From: Anaeramoeba flamelloides
Taxonomy: Eukaryota > Metamonada > Anaeramoebidae
Direction of reading: 5' to 3'
Assembly (NCBI GenBank): GCA_027625915.1
Contig: JANTQA010000015.1
Coordinates: forward strand, 9,515,001-9,579,000
Length of the DNA stretch: 64,000 nt
Numbering within the stretch: position 1 is the first letter of the stretch; the number at the start of each line of letters is the position of its first letter. Below the pieces are notes generated by a model. That model was not told the origin of the DNA, did not search any database, and worked only from the letters and a program-made list of their open reading frames with translations. Positions 11,337 through 24,251 of the stretch are shown here, one piece after another. The position numbers were made by a program, and so were the translations under genes.

Positions 11337-14300
11337 ATGACCAAACTATTTGAACGTTTTTTAATTTTTTCAGATTTAGACAACTTAACGGAGAACAAAA
11401 ATCACGAGATGGTTTTACTTTATTCTTTCCCAACACAAACCAATCAAAAAATTGTCAAAAAGTATGTACCATTTTGTTTTTCCGATTATGATGTAAATAC
11501 AACTGATCCTATGACCAAATGGGAATCCTTCACTTTTGTGGGAACAAACGAAATGGGTGAACGATCGTATTCCATTTGCAAAAGGATCGTTTCTGGGCCA
11601 TTATTGGTGAGGGAGTGTATGATGTTTGAAAGCGCTTTACCATTATTTTCCCTCTTTTATCGTCTCTTGGATCTTTTAGAAATGCAACGTGAAATTTCAA
11701 TACAACTTGTACAAGACTTTTTAACTGACTTGTATCTAAAAGCTGTCCCTTTAAAAGGTCAGGCAATTAATATCAATTTAGAAAATCGAACATTAGAAAA
11801 TTTAAATAAAGTTAAGGTGTCCAAGGAATTTAAACTTTATTTACAATCTAAAGTAATCATTAAACCATTTAAAAACATGAACAATACCCAAAAAGAAGAA
11901 CAAAATTTAATTACAGTCAATAAAAATAATAACAACGAAAATGAAAAAGAAAAAGAAAAGGAAAATCAAAAGGAAAACGAACAAGAAAAGGAAAACAAAA
12001 AGGAAAACGAAAGCGAAAAAGAAAAAGAAACAGAAAAGGAACAAGAACAAGAAAGCAAAAACGAAAACGAAAGTGAACAAGAAAAAGAAAAAGAAAATGA
12101 AAAAGAAAATGAAAATGAAAAAGAAAAAGAAGAAGAAAAAGAAGAAGAAGAAGAGGAAATTGAAAAATTAATCCAAATAAATTATCAAAAAATGAATTTA
12201 CCAAGGAGATTTAGTATCATTCGACCGTTAGCGGACATTGGTGTTGAAATAATTGGCAAGTTGTTAGTTACTTTTAAACCGCAACAAATTGTAAAAATAT
12301 TTTCATCATTAATTTTGGAAAGAAAGGTTGTCATGTTTTCAAGAAAAATCGGCTATTTATCAAATGTCATCCAATCTTTTGTTTCGTTTTTAAGTCCCTT
12401 TACCTGGCACCACATTTTGATACCAATTACGCCAAGATCGATCATGAAGGCTATCTTAGCGCCAATGCCATACTTTTTAGGGATGACATCAAAGTTTTAC
12501 AACCAAATACCGAATAAGACACTTGAAAAAATAATTTGGATCGATTTGGATCGAGGAATATTAAATGATCCAGAAAAGGCAATAAACTACTTACCATCCA
12601 AGCCTACAAACTCGTTAATAAATAAACTAAAAAAATACACGGAAATATATAAAAATCGGAAATTGAGTTCAGCGGGGCCAATTTTTGAATTATTTTTAGA
12701 ATTTTGGTCAAAAATATTAGATCAATATGATCAATGTGTATTATTCGATCGACGGACGGGCCAATGCTCTTTTAATTTGGAAGGGTTTGCTTCGAATAGG
12801 AGTAAAAGTTTTAAAAAATTCATTGGTCAATTTAAAAAAACACAAATGTGGGAGTTCTGGGTCGATAATAGATTGGAAAGTATTAGGCAGGGCGACACCA
12901 TTAGGCCAGTTGGCGAATTTGAATTAAAAAGAATTGAACGATCAAAATCGACTTTAAATAAGTCAACCAAGCATTTTATTTCAGCGCTATTGAAAAAAAA
13001 CAAAGCAAATAAAAAGCAAATTAGTATAACCAATATATCAAAAGAATTGGAAAGTATTAATAACTTCCATTTAAATAAATTGGGGAATAATGATGATGAT
13101 AATGAAAATCAAATGAAAAATGAAAATGATAATAAAACAAATATTAATGGAAATAATCAAAACGGGGGTGGAAATGGAAATGAAAAAACAGAAAATAATA
13201 ATAAAAATGAAAATGAAAATGAAAACGAAAATGAAAATAATCAAATAATAATTAATAATAGTGATGGTGGTGGTAAAAATGGAAATTTCAATATTACAGA
13301 TACTTTCGAAACTATTTTAAAGCAAATGCAAAATCAAGGTGATCGGTGGAAGCATTTATCAGATATTATTTCTGCTGAACTTAGAATGGAAAATAATTTA
13401 AAAAAAATAATGGTCCATTTTGCTATTCCCTCACAAGATAAAAATTTAATTCCAGAAGAAAGTTGGAAAATGATATTTCGAAATGTGAAATCGTTATATG
13501 AAATGCAAAAGCAATTGATTGAAGAATTAAATACTCGTAAAAAAAGTCTAATAGAATTGGGTAAAATTGGTGATATTTATATTAAAATGGTAATTTTTCT
13601 TCTTATTTTTGATCTTTCATCTTTCATCTTTTATATATATATATATATACATAAACTTTGGAAAAGTCAAATATTCCCAAAACTTTTTTCAAATATCAAT
13701 TATTTTTTATAATTGGTCTTTGAAGAGCAAATAAGAAATAATTAGAACAATACACATCAGAGAATAGTTGATATCCGTGCAAAAGTAAATCTAATTAATC
13801 AATGGATTTTCTTAAAAATTGAAAAACTCAAAATTCTTAGTGATACCTAGTGAGAAAAACAACAAGGTTCATTTTGATCTTTACTGTTGAAGATCCAATA
13901 AAATTATTATAGAAATCAATATGATTACTCTACAATCATTTCCACTGTTTCAATGACATTAGAATAGCATCATTTTTATCTTGGGACTATTGATCTTGAA
14001 ATAAAAAAAAAATTGCAAATGAATTACGTATCAAAAAAATCGAAAAAAAAAAAAAAAGCACAAATGTGAAAAAATTAGATTTCAATTTTGAAATTTTCCA
14101 CAATTAAATTTTTTTTTCTTCTAATATACATTCAAACGCTTTTAAACACGTGTAATTCACTCACCACAACTGGATAACGTTGACGAGAAAATTTTTTGTA
14201 CCTGTGTGTTTTTGTATTGTAGCCAAAAAAAAATTAAATATTATTCAAATCAATCAAAATATGTTGTACTTTTAATTTATATAATATTCTTATTAGGGTC

Positions 14301-17112
14301 ATTTTAAAGAAACAAACAAAAATTTTTAAACGTGTCATTAATTAAAAAATTTTAAAAAACACTCTTATCCAGTTTAATTGATAATTTATTGTTAATTGTA
14401 TTTAATTATACTAAATATACCTAAACTAGAAATTAATGTTTTCACCCAAATCACAAAAACTAGACAAGACATAGAAATCACTGAAACCAAAAAATCAAAC
14501 AATAATTTGGAAACACAAAGAAGTGTGTTTTCTAAAATATATTCAAATCGTTTTTCATTTTTGGATTATTAAATGAAATTTTTGTCGGGTTGATTTTCTT
14601 ATTAATGGTCGCCGGTAATATCAATTAAAAGTTTTCAAATAATTAATAGCCAAGCAAAGGACACAGTTTGTGATTTTACACTTTTTTTGTAGAGAATTTT
14701 AGTTCATTTTTTTGATAACATGTCTGTATGAACATTCTCAAAAGATATTGGCATGGTAATCAATCTTGGTTGTTCCCTTTTTTTGTCTTTTAGTGACAAG
14801 TTCGAATTTGAACGTTTTTTTGATCAAAATGAAAATAATTATATAAAATAAGATTACAATTTTGGAGGTTTGACAAATGTGGAAAAATTAAAAAATATAT
14901 CTCGATCTTTTCGATTTCAAAAGAAACAAAATGCCTTAAAATCTTTCTAGTTTTTGAGAAAGTGCAGCGGAACCAAAACGTAACTATTAAAATTAACAAA
15001 ACTCTTCTTTGAAAAAATTCTAGGAAAAAAAGTAGAGCAAAAACAAAAATTGAAAATTTTATTATAAACCAATTAATCAATTTATTAACGATGAACTAAT
15101 ACACAAGTGTAAACATGATTTCTCTATTTTTAAGTAATTTTTCAAATTCAAAAGTTTAATTATATTGTTTTAAAAAGGCCAACTAAGGACACATTTTTAA
15201 AAGATTTTAAAGTGTTGAAATAATATTGGTTGATGTTTTAAATAATATTTGAAGTGCCTTCATCTACAACTTTTTTAGAAATTATGAAACAAAAATGAAA
15301 AAATTTCAAAATATAAATTTTTACGAATTTAATTTTTTTGCTTTAAATTTTAAACACTTTTCTCAAAAGTTGTTTATTTTATCAAAATTGAATGTTGTAA
15401 TGTTTTAAACAATTTGAAGGTGGCTATTTCAGTTTTGAATGCGGAAATTAAGAATTATTATCTTTTAAAAATAAAATACAATTTTTTAGAGAACTGATAA
15501 TGGACTTGTGAAAAGTGATCAACTTGCAATATGAATGTCTGGGATTCAATTCCTCTTAACAATATTGTTTTATATTTTATATCATTGTTTCAAAAAGTTA
15601 CAAAAATCTTCAATGGTGTAATTTTAATTGAAAAATTTGATATATGCTTAATATGGCCGCTAATTCTTTGAAAAAATGGTCTGGCCGATTTGAATCTTTT
15701 TGAACTATAAAAAATGAGCACTTATAAGAATTGTAACAAAATGCCTCTCACTTTATGGAAAGTGTCCAATTTTTGAGAGAATTGTCCAACTCTTACCCTA
15801 TCCAACAACATATCTAATTCCAAACAGGTTTTAGGGGAGTACCAACGGGTGCCGTAGAGTGCCTAGGTTTTTTTTAATTTTTGGAATTAAAAGAAAATTC
15901 AAAAATTTTTATTTATTTATTGTGAGAAAGGAGTAATCAAAGAAAATTTACTAAATAAAAAAGAGAAGAAGAAAAATAATTAAAATATTAAAGTAAAAAA
16001 ATATTATATCATTTACATGACCAAATTAAAAATTATCCACTGTCGTTGGGTTTTCCAGGATTCGAAATAATTTAGTAAAATCAAGGATTTTACTAAATTA
16101 TTTCAAATCCTGGAAAACCGCCATTAGCTTTTTTTTAATTTGAGAAATAAAAAGAAAATTTCAAAAATTTTCTTTTAATTTCTTAAATTAAAAAAAAGCT
16201 AGGCACTTGACGACACTCCCACTGAAACAGGAGGAGTAAAAACCCGATAGAAAGATTATTAATAATAAGATTCCACAAACTGTGATTAATAAATTGGTAT
16301 TCCACGACTACGAAAAGTGGGGCAAAAATTAAAAAATTTTCTTTTAATTTCAAAAAGTAAAAAAAGCCTAACAGTGATTTTCCAGAATTCAAAAGAATAT
16401 AGTAAAATCAAAACATTTACCAAATTATTTCTAATTCTTGAAACCCTAATAGCAAACAGTTGAACGCTTAGTACTCACTCTTTAATAGAAAAAATAAAAA
16501 TAAAAATAAAAATAAAATACAATTTTTTTTGTCTACTTAAAAATTGGATTAAAGCAAACAAATTTGAAAGGGGGGTAATTGATACTCAAATTATTACAAT
16601 TATTTATTCTCCATGATTTATTAATTTTATATTTTTTAAAAATATTTAAAGTCTTCTCAATAGTAGATCAGGAAATATTTTTTTTTTATTGTAAACTTAG
16701 AATTAATTTTGATTCATTAAACGTGATTTAAAATTAAAAATTTACAATCTGAAAATCCAGAGTTAATAAAGATTATTTTGATAAATAGTGTTTTTCAATT
16801 TTGAAAAGATATTAAAAAAAAAAATTTCTCAAGAAAACTTGAAAAATTAATGTTTTATATTAACTTTTTAGAGATGATCAAAATCTTTAGAAAAAATGAA
16901 AAAAAAATACATAGACACCGATCGAGATATTTTAAATTATTAGTGATAATTTATCCAAAGGTTTCTTATATTTAAATTTTTAATTAAAGAAGGCACTTAA
17001 AAAATTGATTTTCTAAATCTATTTTCTTAAAAAATGATGATTATTCAAAATCTAATTATTTTCAACTTTTTTTCTCTTAATGATACAAACAATCCCGTTT
17101 ATTAATCTTTAT

Positions 17113-17153
<41 letters not shown>

Positions 17154-17812
17154 ACAAAATATAATAATCATAATAATAACAACAACAATAGGCGCCATTT
17201 TTTCAAATTTATTCAACTTATATTTCGAGTTATGAAATTATACAAAACACCTTAAATGATGTTATGAAAACACAAAAATTTCATAACTTTGTACTTGCAA
17301 AGCAAAATGAAAGCAAATCGGATTTAATGTCCTGTTTAATACTGCCAATGATCCATTTTAGGAAATACCCAGAAATGTTTTCTCAGTTGATTGGCTATAC
17401 GTTGGAAACCCATCAAGATTACAATTCTTTATTACAAGTTAAAAAGAATTTTGAACAATTAAATGTTTTAGTGAATCAAAAATTGAATAATCTAGATAAT
17501 TTAACAAAAGTTGTCGAAATTCAAAAATTGTTTAAAAATCAATTGAACCTTGCAGTACCAACAAGAAGATTTGTATATGAAGGCGAGTTGATGAAAATTA
17601 TTGGTCAAAAGCCTGTCAAAAGAAAATTTGTTTTGTTTAATGATATTTTAATTTATGGTTCAATTAATCAAAAAAATGCTTCTTCTCCCCAAGTTTTAGA
17701 ATTATTCCAAATTGTTATCCAAGAAATTAAAAATAGTAATATTAGTGGTAACAATGATGAATATAATAACAATGATAATGGTAATGAAAATGATAATGAA
17801 AATGAAAATGAA

Positions 17813-17843
<31 letters not shown>

Positions 17844-18404
17844 GCAATGATAATGATAATAATAATAATGAAGGTAATTATTGTTGGGTTTTTTTTTTTG
17901 TACATTTTATTTTTATTATTAATTTTCTAAATATTTATTTTGTTTCTTATTCTTTATTATACAACAAAAACTATTTATTTTTTAAATCAAAAAAAAAAAT
18001 AAAAAAAAATCATAGAGATTGAAAAAGAAAAACAAGATAAAATTAATTATCAAAATTCTTTTGAAATTAAAACACCAAAAGAAATATTTACTGTTATTAC
18101 TGAATCGATAGAAATTAAAAAAAAATGGATGGAAATTTTAAATAAACAAATTAACGAAGCAATATCAACTAAACAAAGATTTCAAAAGGGGGGCAACCAA
18201 ATAAAAACCAAAAAATCAAAAGTAGAAACTTGTACTTTTTGTAATAAAAAATTTAATAAATTTAGACGAAGAAGAGATTGTAAAAATTGTGAAAGGGTTT
18301 TTTGTAAAAAATGTTGTAATAATAAAATAGTTATTGGTTCAGAATCTAATTCTCCTTCCAGGGTCTGTGGTGAATGTTTTAAATCATTATCATTAAATGA
18401 TTAA
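11337..18404 (+). CDS. DENN-DH-PH-FYVE multidomain protein (putative Rab and Rho GEF)
   Basis: Exons 11337-13589, 17192-17873 and 18016-18404 give 1107 residues in frame. Residues 1-165 resemble uDENN (EMVLLYSFP, FVGTNEMGERSYSICKR), 283-400 cDENN (IRPLADIGVE, SSLILERKVVMFSRK, PFTWHHILIPITP) and 430-550 dDENN. These form the Rab-GEF module. Residues ~655-865 are a DH domain cut by the first intron: WKHLSDIISAE ... GDIYIKM joins APFFQIYSTYISSYE and LILPMIHFRKYPEM in phase 0. A PH domain starts at ~873 (YEGELMKIIG), is split by an Asn/Glu loop and the second intron, and resumes FEIKTPKEIFTVI..W. The C-terminus is a FYVE-like finger with eight Cys (CTFC, CKNC, CKKC, CGEC). It probably acts on endosomal or cortical membranes. 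ATG at 11337 opens uDENN directly. Two-gene alternative unlikely because the DH halves complete each other. Confidence 0.8.
13664..14187. repeat. Decayed copy of the CAGTCAAAGGGGCCCA element
   Basis: Runs parallel to 39022-39690: shared phrases include AAATATCAATTATTTT, GAACAAATAAGAAATAA (here GAGCAAATAAGAAATAA), GATTTTCTTAAAAATTG and TTTCAATGACATTAGAAT. Its ends are degenerate (CAACTGG is kept at the right). It begins 74 bases inside the intron. Confidence 0.6.
15825..16446. repeat. Palindrome array, GTAGAGTGCCT family, copy 1
   Basis: Contains GTGCCGTAGAGTGCCTAGG followed by a series of near-perfect stem-loops: a (T)nAATTT/AAATT(A)n hairpin; a GGTTTTCCAGGATTC hairpin whose arms also pair TTTAGTAAAATC with GATTTTACTAAA; and more A/T-rich stems. 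Same architecture at 18881, 40105 and 49812. Noncoding; function unknown. Confidence 0.65.
17116..17151. repeat. (TA)n microsatellite
   Basis: About 36 bases of uninterrupted TA, 40 bases before the acceptor of the DH-domain intron. Confidence 0.95.
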
Positions 18405-21400
18405 AACATATTTTTGTTTTTTAAAAATAAATTTTTTTCTATATTTTTTTTATTATTTTTTATTGTGAAAGTGTAAATTACACTCTATATGTCATTTTAC
18501 TTTAATTTTCTAAAAGAAATTTTCAAATTTAAAATCATAGATTTCACGATTATCAATTAATGAAAATACTTTCAAACTAACTTGTTTTAAAATTAATTCA
18601 TTGAGATTTGTTTCTTATAATTTGTGTGGAAATATTAATTGAACATTTTTCATAGAAAGAATAGACCCATAAAAAATGATTAATATTTTCTATTATTTCT
18701 TTCTTTGTTTTAAAAATAAGGGTCAAAATTTATATGATCTTTTATTAATTGCAAAATAATATCTATTGAAGTTGTTAGTAAATGTTCTGAATTTTAGAAT
18801 TGTTGAACTTGACGATAATTTTAATGTTTTTGATTTTTCAATAAATAATTTTGATATTTTATTATTATGAAATATTCTTGTGGGGTGCAGTAGAGTGCTT
18901 AAGTTGTCCAAAATTTAAAATAATAGATAAAAACCAAGGGTTTAACTCTATTCTTATAAATTTTGGAAAACCGAACGAAAAGTGTCGTCAGGCGCTTTAG
19001 AGTACCTCGATTTTCCAGTGTTCAAAAGCATAGAGTAAAATCAAAGATTTAACTCAATTCTTTTTTATTCTGGAAAACCTAAAGACGATTTTCTTACTTT
19101 TAGAAATAAAAAGAAAATTTAAGATATTTTCTTTTTATTTTCTTGAATTATAAAAAAACTTAATTACACTTTTTTATAATTCAAAAGAATTAAGTAAAAC
19201 ATTTAATTTAGCTTTTTTCAATTAACTTATAAATAGGGTAATGATAGTTGTTTTTTGATAGTTTCTGCTTTTTCCGTAAATAAGGGTTTTTTAATGAGGT
19301 AATTACATTTTTCAAATTTTAAGTTCAATAATTTATGTGAAACTGAATTATAAAAATCATTCCTTTAGCCAAATTCATTAATATTTTAATAAATATGCGC
19401 GTGGGAAATAACCTAGTATACGATATTTTCTTTCCAACTAAAAAATGGAAATTAAAAATAAGGAAAAGATTGATCAAGAAAAAATAAATACAAATCATTT
19501 ATTTCTTGATCTTATCTATAAAATTTGATATAATTCCTTATTTTTAATTTGTTTTTAATTTTAATTCTTCAGGGAAATACTTTTGTTTGTAAAAATTTCT
19601 AAGAAAAAAAATGGCTTTTTATTTCGAAAGAATTCCCAGAATGAATTCCCAAAATCTTATTTTGATTTAATCCATCGAATTCGAGTTTTTGTTTAAGAAA
19701 ATAGGATTATTTTTCTTTCTTCTTGAGAAATAAGGATTTATTGGACAGAGTGGTTTGATTTGGTAATTATTTATTTTCCATTAAATTGAGAACTAAAAAT
19801 AATTATGAATCTGATTGAAATTTTTTATTTAAGATTTTCTTTTTCTTTGGGTTGAACCCTTTGTAACTGTTTTTTGATTCTCAGAATTCAGTTTCTTTTA
19901 TTTTAATTTTTGAAATAGTATTCTTTGTTTTGGTTTTGTTTGACTAAAATATTTTAAAAAAGAAATACTGGAAGTAAATTCGTAAAAAAGGGGTTTTGTA
20001 AAATAATAATAAATATTAATGGGATAGGAAAAATCTAAAGTTATAAATTGTTTGGGTTCTATCCAAATACAGAAGAAAAAGAAAAAAAATTCCAAAATAG
20101 GCTTTTATTGGTTTTTTTTTTTTTTTTCATTCTTGATTCCAACAAATTTATCTGGAATGGTGATCTTTCTTATATGTTTGGTTTTCTAAAAGAAAATATT
20201 TGTTTCAAATACACTATTATTTAGGTCCTTTTTTATTGATTTACTTTCTGGATAATTTCAAGCATTCCTATAAACACAATTTCTCCATCCAAAACTCTAA
20301 TTTAATAAAACCCAAAAATTTAATAAAGAAAAATGTCCAAAAAATCGAAAAATTGAGGATTCGACTCTGAATTACTTTGGGTTTGTTTTCTTTAATCATA
20401 TAGAGCTGTGAATGGTGTTTTGATTACAAAGTTTCAATACCTGGTGGCACTCAAAAAATATTTTTCAGTCCAGTTTACATAATACAAATTTTTCAAAATG
20501 GTAAAATGTACTTGCTTCCTTAAAAAATTATAAAAATGCTTTTTTGATCCTTTTTCGAGAATACTTTGAAGATCCTGACTTCTCATTTTAAATGTTATCG
20601 GGTATAAGGGTGTTGGTGCTATTTGGTAAATCCAAAACTTTGTTGTTAAATTGGATTAAGCGAAAAAAAAAAAACAATAATTTTGGGGATTTCTTTTAGT
20701 CTATAAATTAAATTTATTACAATTAACCACAGAACCATTTTGATTATGGTAGCCTTGAAAAAACATCTGGAGTTGATTTTATACTGTTTAAAAGTATGAC
20801 AAAATTTAGATTATTTTCAATTTCTGTGTGATTTACTTTTTATCTTTCATGATTTATAAACGAACTGTTCAAACAGAGAAGCCTTGTGTAGATTATTTTT
20901 TTTAAGACAATTTTTATTTCATAATTGGATGATTTTATTTTGAACCCTTTTACTTGAATATTTCTAAGTTGAATTTCATTCATTCTTGAAAATTGAAAAG
21001 GAAAAAAATATAACACAACAAAATACCAAGTAATGAGTCCCTCATTTGTAGGGTAATCAAAGTTTTGTATGTTTTTATAATTGTGTTTGAAATTATTTTG
21101 GGTAAAATTTTCACTTTCTTTTTCAATTTCCTTTTTAAAAGAGATCCTTAAATTATATCCAACTTCTTTGAAAAACTCCAGACATAAAAGAAAAATCAGA
21201 AAAAGAAGTCATATTTTTTTCCCTTCTCATCCAAATACCAGTTTTGAGTTTTCCAGATCAAAATTTGTATTTTCTAGGAAAAGGGTTCTGATGAGAATTC
21301 TGACAAAACAGTTTTCAAACGAGTTTGGATCTCTTTTCAAAAAACTGGAAAACTTTTTTTTCCAATTTGACAAATAAAAGAAAGGAGTTGGATTGTGATA

Positions 21401-22258
21401 CAATTTGTATAAAACAATCATTTTTTAGTTGAGAAATTCTTTGATTTTAGTTTTTAGACTGAGAGGTGAGGTTTTATTTTTTGTGAGAAATAAATTTTCT
21501 TTTTGACAATTTTCAAACAAAAAATTTTTGAGTTTGTTATTCAAAACTAAACTGAGAAATCGTTTGTCAAATTACTTCACCCCATTTCCTTTGTTTGAAT
21601 TGAATATTCCAAATATTAACTATTTTCTCAAAACTGTTGGGTTTAGAACAATTTTTATTTGATTTAATTTCTTGAACTTTTAACACAAAAAAAATGATCG
21701 AAACTTATCAAATATCGATTGATCCCAAAAATATGTTTCTATTATGATGAGAAAATAGCCAAAAGATTATTTTTGGCAATACACACAATGGCAAAATGAG
21801 AAGGAAATTCTCTTGTTAGATTTTTTTTTAATGATAGAATACTTTTTTTTCAAGATACAAAAAAAACCGAAAAGTTTAAAGCAACTTTATAAATCTATCA
21901 ACGTTTTTATTGATTTCTCTTCTTTTTGTTTTCTTTGATTGAGAACAAGGAGTTATTACAGGAATTTATTTTTTAAACCAAATTCAAAATTCCAAAATCA
22001 ATTCAATTACTCAACGCTTGAAAACCAATCATTTCTTGTGTCGCTTGAAAAGAAAAATCATTTTTTATTTTTTAGTTTCTTTTTCTTCTTACTTTTTAAT
22101 ATCCAAAAAATTTTTTTTTTTTTTTTAAACCTTTTTTTCTTTTTGCTTTACAAAAACGATTTTTCTTATTTTTATTTTTTAAATTGTATCCAATTTCTTT
22201 TCTTTTTCTCTTTTTTTCTTTGTACCAAAGATTATTAAAACAATAAAAACATCACCAC
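18405..22258. other. Intergenic region
   Basis: No gene supported. Near its left end lies a palindrome array (listed). At about 19446-19556 an inverted repeat pairs AAATAAGGAA with TTCCTTATTT and AAGATTGATCAAGAAA with TTTCTTGATCTT. The rest is A+T-rich with homopolymer runs. Confidence 0.5.
18881..19200. repeat. Palindrome array, GTAGAGTGCCT family, copy 2
   Basis: Carries GGTGCAGTAGAGTGCTTAAG, a GGCGCTTTAGAGTACC variant and stem-loops of the TTTTCCAG(A/T)..TTCAAAAG type. It lies just 0.5 kb after the stop of the DENN-DH-PH-FYVE gene. Confidence 0.6.
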
Positions 22259-23404
22259 ATGTCTGTCGTTATTCCCTTAACCGAAGAAGAACTTCAAATC
22301 AAGTTTCGAAAAATAACTGGGTTTCGCAAACGATTAAAAGAAATCAGCAAAATTCGAACGGGTGAAGTTCTTGGGTTAGACTTTTCACTTTTATCCAAGA
22401 AAGCAATCAAAAAAGGTGTACCACAAGAAAGCTACCCTAAGCAAGTCCGAATTAAAAGGACGTGCGTTGAGTATCTTTCCCACCTGACCAATAAACCAAA
22501 AAAGTCTATCGAAAGAGGAATTACAAGCTTTTTAATGAAAAATTTCGAGCTTGAAAACTCTCGGAAATACTCCCGTGAGTGGTTTGTTTTTGAGCCCCAA
22601 TCAGAAGAAAGAAAGCAAATAAAATTGAAAATCCAACAAAAAAAAATTGAAAACAAAAAAAAAAAGTTTACTGCCCTGAATTGCCAAAACCAAGAAAACA
22701 CCAAAACTCAAATCCCAAAAAGAAATCCAACCAGAACCAGAAAAAGGAACACAAAGACAAACACAAATAAAAACACCACTACGACAAGAAAAACAAATCG
22801 AAAAACAAACACAAATCCAAATCCAACCAGAACCAGAAAAAGTAACACAAACAAAAACACAAAGACAAACACAAGCACAAAAACAAATAAGAGCACCATT
22901 ACAACTAGAAAAGCAAATCAAAATACAAATACAAATACAAATACAGAAGAAAGCAACCAATTTGTAATAAAAAAAATTGACGAGAGTGCAACAATTCCTT
23001 TTTGTTCTGTTCCTCAAACAAGAAAACGACTTTCAAATGAAACGCAACATAATAACCAAATTGAATTGTTCAACACCCCGATCATAAAGCAACGAAAGAT
23101 CATAATAAGCACCCAAAACGATTCAACTACGAACACCTTAAATGGGCTTCTTCCACAAGAACCAAGCTCACCCTTCTTGACAACGTACACCAGAGATCCT
23201 CTTTTTGAAGAAACATACAATAGGGATCCTCTTTTCGAAGAAACAAACCATTTAGAAAATAAGCAAGAAAAACCTGCACTTCAGAAGCTCCCATTAATAC
23301 AACCAGAATTTCTTTTCAATTTTAATCAAGATATTGATGACTTCTTTGGAAATGATTTCGAAGAAGAACATAATTTAATTTGTTTAAATGATATTTGGTA
23401 CTAA
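22259..23404 (+). CDS. Unknown Thr/Asn/Lys-rich protein with internal repeats
   Basis: Single-exon open frame of 381 residues with an ATG start after an A-rich leader and a TAA stop. I do not recognise the family. Residues 1-125 look globular and basic (IPLTEEELQ; REWFVFEPQ). Residues ~155-250 are a low-complexity Arg/Thr/Asn/Lys region made of two related ~35-residue units, each opening NPTRTRK; the C-terminus is acidic and holds a tandem RDPLFEET pair. The DNA of the first unit (22724-22757) recurs at 22819. A basic head plus acidic tail could suit a nucleic-acid or chromatin protein, but that is a guess. A short sequence at 24665 would encode a similar beginning. Confidence 0.7.
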   Translation: MSVVIPLTEEELQIKFRKITGFRKRLKEISKIRTGEVLGLDFSLLSKKAIKKGVPQESYPKQVRIKRTCVEYLSHLTNKPKKSIERGITSFLMKNFELENSRKYSREWFVFEPQSEERKQIKLKIQQKKIENKKKKFTALNCQNQENTKTQIPKRNPTRTRKRNTKTNTNKNTTTTRKTNRKTNTNPNPTRTRKSNTNKNTKTNTSTKTNKSTITTRKANQNTNTNTNTEESNQFVIKKIDESATIPFCSVPQTRKRLSNETQHNNQIELFNTPIIKQRKIIISTQNDSTTNTLNGLLPQEPSSPFLTTYTRDPLFEETYNRDPLFEETNHLENKQEKPALQKLPLIQPEFLFNFNQDIDDFFGNDFEEEHNLICLNDIWY

Positions 23405-24251
23405 CTCTTTTTTTTTTTTCCTTCTTCTTCTTCTTTTTTTTGAAGGAACACTTTCTTTTTCTTGTTCTTGTTCTTTTTCTTTTTCTTTTTTTTTTTTTTT
23501 TGTTGTTTTATCATTCGTTTTTGAATTTTAACAACCCAAGATCAAATTACAAATGAAATTCGAGTCAAAGTTTCTTTCCAATAAGACTTTGAAAATTTTA
23601 GAGTAATTGAGATCTTTTTATTTTTTTATCCTTTAATTTTTTTTTTTCTCATTCATCTTTTCCTTATTTTATTTTTATTTCTTATTTTTTGATTTTGAAA
23701 TTATCAATTTTTATTTTGTTTGGGTAGTAACAGAGTCATTGTTTCTTTTTAAAAGGATCTTTGAAAACTACTTCGAACTAATAAATAAATCGATTTAAAT
23801 TAGGAGAATAAAAATGCTAATTAAGGTATCGAGTCAATTTTCTTTTGAACAAGATTTTTGAAAACCTTAATCCACATTTTTATTTTACACTTCCAACAAT
23901 TAGATACATACTTAAATTTAGATATAAATATATACTTTAATCTAATTTTTCGTTTGATCAAATACACTTCAATAAAGATAACTTTTTAACACAAATAAAT
24001 TTTTCATTTTTTTTTTTTTTTCAAATTCTTTGTTGTTTTTTCAAGATCAAATTTTTGTTTAAAGGCTCGGGTCACTTATCGTGGATTTGATCCAGACTCA
24101 TTGATCAAAACTACTGTAATTTTTTGAAGATTATAAGAATCCAAATGGAGATTAAAACCTTTAAGAAGTATAGTATCTAACGTATTTTACTGTGATTGCA
24201 ATTTCATCAAGATAGTTCGTAAAAAATGTCTTAAAAACCAAATTCTTATTA

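Larger units (their letters stand above)
13590..17191 (+). other. 3.6 kb intron inside the DH domain
   Basis: Donor GTAATT follows ...GDIYIKM, and the acceptor AATAG at 17187-17191 precedes APFFQIY, giving a continuous DH helix. Within it are a CAGTCAAAG-family repeat (13664-14187), a palindrome array (15825-16446) and a (TA)n run. The small open frames near 14.8-15.1 kb and 16.2-16.4 kb are not protein-like. Confidence 0.65.

Noticed and set aside
14790-15080. 96-codon minus-strand frame
   Set aside because: Intronic, no recognisable motif, composition of translated A+T-rich DNA.
15480-15565. tRNA-like stretch (GGGATTCAATTCC resembling a T arm)
   Set aside because: Acceptor and D stems do not pair convincingly, and no anticodon arm could be placed.
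21081-22238. Two overlapping ~100-codon plus frames
   Set aside because: Low-complexity Phe/Lys/Ser text without start context or family resemblance.
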